Assembly (NCBI GenBank): GCA_016630905.1
Contig: WBMQ01000010.1
Span: 1,364,001-1,428,000, forward strand
Direction: 5' to 3'
DNA length: 64,000 nucleotides
Origin: Capillidium heterosporum
Taxonomy: Eukaryota; Entomophthoromycota; Entomophthoromycetes; Entomophthorales; Capillidiaceae
The position numbers and the translations under genes are program-made. Shown one piece after another: positions 60,220-64,000 of the stretch. The notes under the pieces are model-generated. The model saw nothing but the letters and a program-made list of their open reading frames with translations. It did not search any database and was not told the origin of the DNA. Numbering within the stretch: the first letter of the stretch is position 1; every line of letters starts with the position of its first letter.

Positions 60220-61397
60220 TTAAACCTTTTTTGACTTGTTATTTAATATATAGTGCATTTCATTTTGGAATTTATTTGTGACTAAATACAAGTATATAAA
60301 AACTAAATGAGCTTCAATAAACCTCTAAAGAAAAATGTTGGAGTATAGGCGCATTCTTCTTTAGGAAACATTACAACTTGGAGTATATTATAATATGGCT
60401 TTATATTTAAATAGGATACATTTCTCTATCTATACTTGTCAATATAAAGTAAAAGTTTATCTGAGATGAGGCATTATGAATCATTTAACGGAAAAGAGGT
60501 AAAGGATAACCGTATACTTGGTAAAATATGTATATTTTATATTAGTTTTAACAAGCTATATGTCGATCTGGTGTGTAAAATTAATATAAATCTTATAAGA
60601 GAGGTTGCATTGGACCTTGTGAGCATGTCACGATAATTTTCATAGAATATAGTAAAAAGTGCAAGTAGATTAAAACTAATGTGTATTGCAAACCTGAAAA
60701 AAAAGGTTAAGGATCGACGTATTAGAAACAAACAGTAGCTCCTATTTACTGAGTGCTATATAGTTGGCTAGGTAGGTGTGTAATTTGGATTTTAATACAT
60801 TGGCGAAATAGTGCTTATAACTACATTTTATGAGACACGATTTCTAGACAAATCAATGAAAGTTCAAAACTACTTTCAAATCGAAACTTAGTTTAGGCGA
60901 TCTAGCTATCCTAATGAACACTAACAGATCCCAAAATCCTTCACCTGGTCGCATATTGACGACACTCAGGCTCAAATGACCAATGTCTGGGTTTGCACCT
61001 CACTTTTTTATAAGCTCCTTCATTAGGATGAAGCGTATGAAGAAAGTCATACCTTACTAACATGTAGTACTGACGACCCATGTCACGAAAAAAGACGCTA
61101 GAACCTTCGAATCGAATAGAAAATAGTAGTAAAGTTACCAAATCTAGCTTTTAAGTTGGAAAGTTTCTTTTGTATATGGATCGAGTGATTGGAATTGTGA
61201 CTTTTCTTATGATGCTACTGCTTATTACTTGTGATTCATATATAACCCTCGAAGTTGCTGACCAATTTTGGGAATATTGTAAAGGGGACCAAAATATAAA
61301 AATTTAGAGTCAATTTTGCGATGGAAATAGTATATAAAGATACTAAATTGCCATTTTACCATATTAAAACTAAAATAAATACCACTTTAACCCAGCT
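60220..61397. other. Spacer between the tandem LPMOs
   Basis: No gene recognised; short open frames on minus (60537-60731, 60941-61141) show no domain. Confidence 0.6.
61307..61338 (+). promoter_or_regulatory. TATA box and shared upstream element of LPMO 2
   Basis: GAGTCAATTTTGC at 61307-61319 and GTATATAAA at 61330-61338, 60 bp before the ATG, repeating the arrangement upstream of LPMO 1. Confidence 0.6.
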
Positions 61398-62077
61398 ATG
61401 AAATTCCTACCCTTAGCCTTCACCCTCACTACCGCTGTATTAGCCCATATGGAGATCCAAACTCCCTACCCCAGGCGATCCCAGTACAGCCCCTACTACT
61501 CCAACAAGGGTGATGTCGATTGGGATCTGAACGCCCCCAGTGGCAACGTCGTAAGATTGTTATATATATAGTTAGTACTAACACAAATTTGAAATAGCTT
61601 GGCTTCAGCTACCCTTACCCCTGCCGTGGTGCACCCCAAGGGCCAACTCAAGCCACCTACAAAGCTGGAGATACCATTAACGTCAAGTTCGTGCAGGTTG
61701 CCGGGTCCAACTTGCACAACGGGGGCCATTGCCAGTTCGGCTTAAGTTACAACAACGGCCAAGACATTGTTGTCCTCAACACGGTCATTCGAAGCTGCTT
61801 CCTCAATGGATTGACTTTCCCAGTCACTATTCCTGCTAACGCTCCACCTTCCGATAAAGCAGTTTTGACTTGGAGTTGGATCAACGCCGTTGGAAACCGT
61901 GAGTACTATATGAACTGTGCTGATATTAAGATCACGGGCGGGAATTCCAATGGCACTGTTACTGGACCTCGCAATCTGGTTGGCAACTTACCTGGATATC
62001 CTACCTTCCCTGAATTCTATCAGGGAGATCGCAAGGAGCTCTTTGATCAGAGACCTATTATTACAATTAAGCCTTAA
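61398..62077 (+). CDS. AA11-like secreted lytic polysaccharide monooxygenase (copy 2)
   Basis: Paralogue of the preceding gene, intact in frame. Exons 61398-61550 and 61598-62077 (47-nt intron at the same position as in copy 1), 210 residues. Signal peptide MKFLPLAFTLTTAVLA, predicted first mature residue His (HMEIQTPYPRRSQ), second copper His in LHNGGHCQFGLSYN, AA11-type core WSWINAVGNREYYMNCADIK. Differences from copy 1 are mostly conservative, with many silent changes, so the duplication is not very recent but both copies are constrained. Chitin as substrate is inferred from the AA11 likeness; an Entomophthorales-like fungus could use it on its own wall or on arthropod cuticle. Confidence 0.9.
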
Positions 62078-62852
62078 TTAAATGTTTAGTTTAGATTTCA
62101 ACTCCACTATACTTGTTCAAGTTATCTTTAACAGTGCATATATATGGGTGTTAATTGTCGTTTGATAAAGCAGTGTTCCTTCTTAAGGCTCAAAGCAGAT
62201 TTCGAGTCGACTAGTATAGACTTGAATACCAGATATTAGTTTAGGTTGGAGTAAATGCCTGTTGAAACTTGCTCCAAGGCTACACGAATAATACTTTTGT
62301 ACAAAGTCTATTTGTCCTGCTCGATTCTTTAAAAATGATGTTCAGTTATATCGTATAGCTGTTACAAAGCCTAATTTACTCCAGTTATCAGTAAATGCGT
62401 ATATTTGAGTATTTATATATATAAATCAATAGTAGTAGCTTTGTACTGTAAAATAGTATTACTACCCATAGTTCTAAAAGATACCTGTCTACTTTTAATA
62501 ACTTTCCTTTATAGCTCACCTTTGTGTAAATTTAATTATAATAGTAGTCAACAGTAAATTATCCTACTCTTGCCTAACTTTTCATATAAATTTGGGCTAA
62601 TTTGTTTGGAAAACTAGTTTTTGGTTCTCGTTAAGTTACAAATTAAAAGCGTGAAAGAACTTATAAAAGTCTAATAGTGTAGGATAAGTAATACAGAACA
62701 TATATATTCCAAATTTAAGGATTTAGTTCTCGATTCCATCTTAAAACTTTACAAATTCTAGCAAATCAGATTTATTTAAATTCTCTCCTTCCATCAACAA
62801 GAGATAGACAAAGCATTTACAGCCAAGCACCTCAAAGATCTTTTAACAAAAA
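62078..62852. other. Intergenic, nothing recognised
   Basis: AT-rich spacer before the helicase gene. Confidence 0.6.
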
Positions 62853-64000
62853 ATGACAAGGAAATTCCCATGCAACTTTATACTTCAACTTAAGCGACAA
62901 CTTTCTACCTGGAACGAACTCAGCCTCAACAGAAAGTTAGTACAAAGTTTACAGAGCTCCAACTACAAACTACCAAATGACATACAACAAAAAGTAAGCA
63001 TCTATAAAATATAAATTTTAAACCTTTTTTGAATGCTTTTAGTAATCAATTTTCTATGATACAAAGGCAATACCCAAACTCTTGGAGGGAAGAAGTATCA
63101 TTTTAAATTCAGCTACTGGTACGGGAAAGACGCTAACTTATACCTTACCGCAACTTTCGCAGCTTATTGAGAAGGATACTGGCAACACCAATAGTCTGAA
63201 AGTAATCGTAGTTCCCAACAAAACTTTGCAGTACCAAACTATCAAAGTGGTTTCCAGTTTGTTGACAAAAATCAACGACTCCAAAGATAACACTAACAAA
63301 ATTGACATAGTTGATCAGATCCACAAGTTAAAGATCGATAATAGATCCAACATATTAGTCACTACACCCAATCAACTTCTACCCCCAAAGCTGTCGGAGC
63401 AGAAGGTCCTTTTCGACAAGTTGAAGGAGTTTAATTTGGATACCTTAACTTTAGATGAAGTGGACCTTTTACTTTCCAAATCGTTCAACAACACAACGAA
63501 GCAACTTCTCAACTTATCTTTCAAATTGAACTCTGACCTCCAACTCATTTTGGTAGGAGCCACATTGGACTCCAAACTTTCCAAGCAAAGCTTGATGACA
63601 TTTTTATCAAAGAATTTTAAAAATTTGGAGCATGTCAAATTCGGTACCACTCATAAACTTAACAAGAACATCACATATAGCTACATTAATGTGAAAGACG
63701 ATGAAGATAAAACCTTCAGTTTAATTGATACTTTGAATGATTTTACAGGAGGGAAAGCTCTAGTCTTCTGTAGCAGTCAAACCAACTGCCTCAATTTATT
63801 CAACGAAATAGATGGCAAATTGAACGATAACATCCAACTTCTCCTAATCGACAATAATATGGACCTGCTAACCTTTTTCCAACAAAGTAATCAAAGGTTA
63901 TCCGACGGTAAACGTCAAGTTTTCATTTGTACCGATAGGTTGGCACGAGGTTATGACCAAGACATCGATATGGTGGTGCAGTTTGACAGCTCCAACAACT
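62853..64000 (+). CDS. DEAD-box RNA helicase, probably mitochondrial, 3'-truncated by the window edge
   Basis: ATP-dependent RNA helicase. Exon 1 is 62853-62993; the intron 62994-63066 ends ACAAAG; exon 2 runs open to the edge. The N-terminus MTRKFPCNFILQLKRQLSTW is basic and hydroxylated, like a mitochondrial presequence. Motifs in order: IQQKAIPKLLEGRSII (Q-motif end), NSATGTGKTLTYTLPQ (motif I), VTTPNQLL (Ib), LTLD EVDLLL giving DEVD instead of DEAD (II), LVGATL (GAT in place of SAT, III), ALVFCSSQTNCLN (IV) and VFICTDRLARGYDQD (V). Using the nearer TTTTAG acceptor would put a TAA in frame; the CAAAG acceptor gives the exact family junction. The deviating motifs II and III suggest a divergent member such as Mrh4; this is tentative. 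No frame break in the visible part. Confidence 0.87.

Overview
This is a eukaryotic, AT-rich, intron-rich window that reads as nuclear DNA of an early-diverging, non-Dikarya fungus. Supporting evidence: fungal-type genes (GDE1 with SPX, ankyrin and GDPD domains, Csc1-type channel, AA11-like LPMOs, Met6), together with features usually lost in Dikarya: two Integrator subunits (INTS11, INTS2), an AT-AC U12-type intron in a cyclophilin, and a kinase-like/Sel1 fusion. An Entomophthorales-like (Conidiobolus-type) source would fit, but this is inference. No tRNA, rRNA, CRISPR or prokaryotic feature was seen.

Layout. 1-2047 (-): 3'-truncated CSC1/OSCA-type channel. 2534-3690: decayed F-box/LRR-like pseudogene. 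4216-8439 (+): INTS2 with 22 introns. 10215-11144 (+): Yip1. 12682-14979 (-): Met6. 16664-18629 (+): INTS11. 19408-20764 (-): pantothenate kinase. 24433-26244 (+): OFA-type MFS transporter. 26640-28480: extremely AT-rich block with a decayed repeat. 29224-30095 (+): Surf4/Erv29. 30742-31572 (+): OPA3-like. 31573-38025: long stretch without a supportable gene. 38026-38792 (+): small protein with an NWDxDFE motif. 40794-41064: broken small secreted Cys-rich gene. 41814-44180 (-): MLKL-like bundle, pseudokinase and Sel1 repeats. 45069-46242 (+): cyclophilin. 47327-48385 (+): 3-ketosphinganine reductase. 48553-49442 (-): KDEL-tailed PDI. 49740-53050: second AT-rich block holding a better preserved copy of the repeat. 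53629-56704 (+): GDE1. 57030-58268 (-): pirin-like. 59542-60219 and 61398-62077 (+): tandem AA11-like LPMOs. 62853-64000 (+): 5' part of a DEAD-box helicase.

The genes are not an operon or an obvious cluster. They are mostly housekeeping: snRNA/RNA 3'-end processing (INTS11, INTS2), early secretory pathway (Yip1, Surf4, PDI, TSC10), methionine and CoA synthesis, phospholipid turnover and mitochondria. The tandem LPMOs and the MLKL-like protein are the clearest lifestyle or immunity genes.

Two window-wide signals stand out. First, ten coding frames break, and all ten breaks are +1. Each can be read as two synonymous bases of one codon written side by side (C/T or A/G), which suggests collapsed alleles in a heterozygous or multinucleate genome rather than ten broken genes. 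Second, the two AT-rich blocks share a repeat whose differences are almost all C-to-T or G-to-A, a RIP-like pattern.
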